Position numbers and translations under genes: made by a program. Under the pieces are notes generated by a model. It did not search any database. It had not been told where the DNA came from and saw only the letters and a program-made list of their open reading frames with translations. 36,432 nucleotides of DNA. It comes from Candidatus Kuenenia stuttgartensis. GTDB taxonomy: Bacteria > Pseudomonadota > Alphaproteobacteria > SMXS01. Within the stretch, counting starts at the first letter, position 1. The number at the start of each line of letters is the position of its first letter. The DNA lies in contig CALQFM020000040.1 of NCBI GenBank assembly GCA_943329845.2, positions 1 to 36,432 of the forward strand, given 5' to 3'. Below, piece by piece: positions 36,050 to 36,432 of the stretch.

Positions 36050-36432
36050 ATGCAGAAAGCATCAAAATTCGTCGCCGCGTTTGCCATCGCCGCCATGACG
36101 CTGACCGCGTTCGCCGCGCCGGCGAGCGCCGCCAAGAAGACCGAATTCAAGTTCGCGTGGTCGATCTACGCCGGCTGGATGCCCTGGGGCTGGGCCGCCG
36201 ACAACGGCATCGTCAAGAAATGGGCCGACAAGTACGGCATCAAGATCGACGTGGTGCAGTTCAACGACTATGTGGAATCGATCAACCAGTATACCGCCGG
36301 CGCCTATGACGGCGTGGTCGCCACCAACATGGACACGCTGGCCATCCCGTCGGTCGGCGGCGTCGACACCACGGCGGTGATCGTCGGTGACTTCTCCAAC
36401 GGCAACGACGCCATCATCCTCAAGGGCAAGAC
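36050..36432 (+). CDS. ABC transporter substrate-binding protein, guanidine/urea-carboxylase-associated (partial)
   Basis: The first 127 residues of a gene that runs off the window. Sec signal peptide KFVAAFAIAAMTLTAFAAPA with ASA cleavage. The mature start FKFAWSIYAGWMPWGWAADN and the phrases VQFNDYVESINQYTAGAYDG and NMDTLAIP resemble NMT1/nitrate-taurine-like binding proteins annotated as putative urea ABC transporter subunits near urea/guanidine carboxylase genes. The riboswitch upstream supports guanidine or a derivative as substrate. GGAGG lies 9 bases ahead of the ATG. An in-frame ATG pair at 35975/35978 directly after the aptamer could add 24-25 residues but would bury the signal peptide. 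Confidence 0.85.
   Translation, partial: MQKASKFVAAFAIAAMTLTAFAAPASAAKKTEFKFAWSIYAGWMPWGWAADNGIVKKWADKYGIKIDVVQFNDYVESINQYTAGAYDGVVATNMDTLAIPSVGGVDTTAVIVGDFSNGNDAIILKGK

Overview
The window is a high-GC (roughly two thirds G+C by eye), densely packed chromosomal segment of an alphaproteobacterium. Three things point to this class: the gene order dapD-dapE / truA-fmt-def / rmuC / recR-ybaB-dnaX-ffs / nudC / pheA / cycM, which is a familiar alphaproteobacterial neighbourhood; a CycM-type membrane-anchored cytochrome c; and a yejAABEF peptide importer with two binding proteins. I cannot name the genus. No rRNA, tRNA, CRISPR array or recognisable transposase was seen.

Layout. 1-3250: the 3' end of an unknown gene, a 42-bp perfect palindrome, a secreted TPR protein, a NIPSNAP-family protein, a LuxR-type regulator without a synthase, a small gene that looks split by an A-run frameshift, and a short-chain dehydrogenase. 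3261-6041: polA. 6160-7343: an accessory cassette with an orphan HigA-type antitoxin and a VbhA-like antitoxin/Fic toxin pair. 7368-8616: a zinc-finger (zf-CHCC) protein and an ABC ATPase. 8618-13770: nadB, a D-amino acid aminotransferase, a HAD pyrimidine nucleotidase and dapD. This run is interrupted by an AT-rich RelA/SpoT-domain gene at 10215-11282 that lies exactly between two near-identical 10-bp direct repeats. 13971-21742: dapE, then truA, fmt and def (minus), rmuC (plus), recR, ybaB, dnaX and the SRP RNA (minus).

21841-24488: an unrecognised small protein, a compact minus-strand transcription unit encoding a 22-residue peptide behind an exceptionally long Shine-Dalgarno sequence, nudC and pheA. 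24610-32967: cycM and the yej operon with overlapping stop/start codons. 32982-35654: an NlpC/P60 hydrolase with its MarR-type neighbour, and leucyl aminopeptidase. 35836 to the right edge: a sigma-54 promoter, a guanidine-I (ykkC) riboswitch and the start of an ABC solute-binding protein gene, which together suggest nitrogen-regulated, guanidine-sensing uptake.

Four intergenic junctions (13786-13953, 15133-15258, 18693-18868, 23436-23568) carry pairs of inverted palindromic repeats of different families, mostly between convergent genes. The main candidates for something new are the AT-rich alarmone-synthetase-like gene placed in a ribosome binding site, the 22-codon unit at 22170-22365, the split gene upstream of luxR, and the Fic toxin lacking the second motif arginine.
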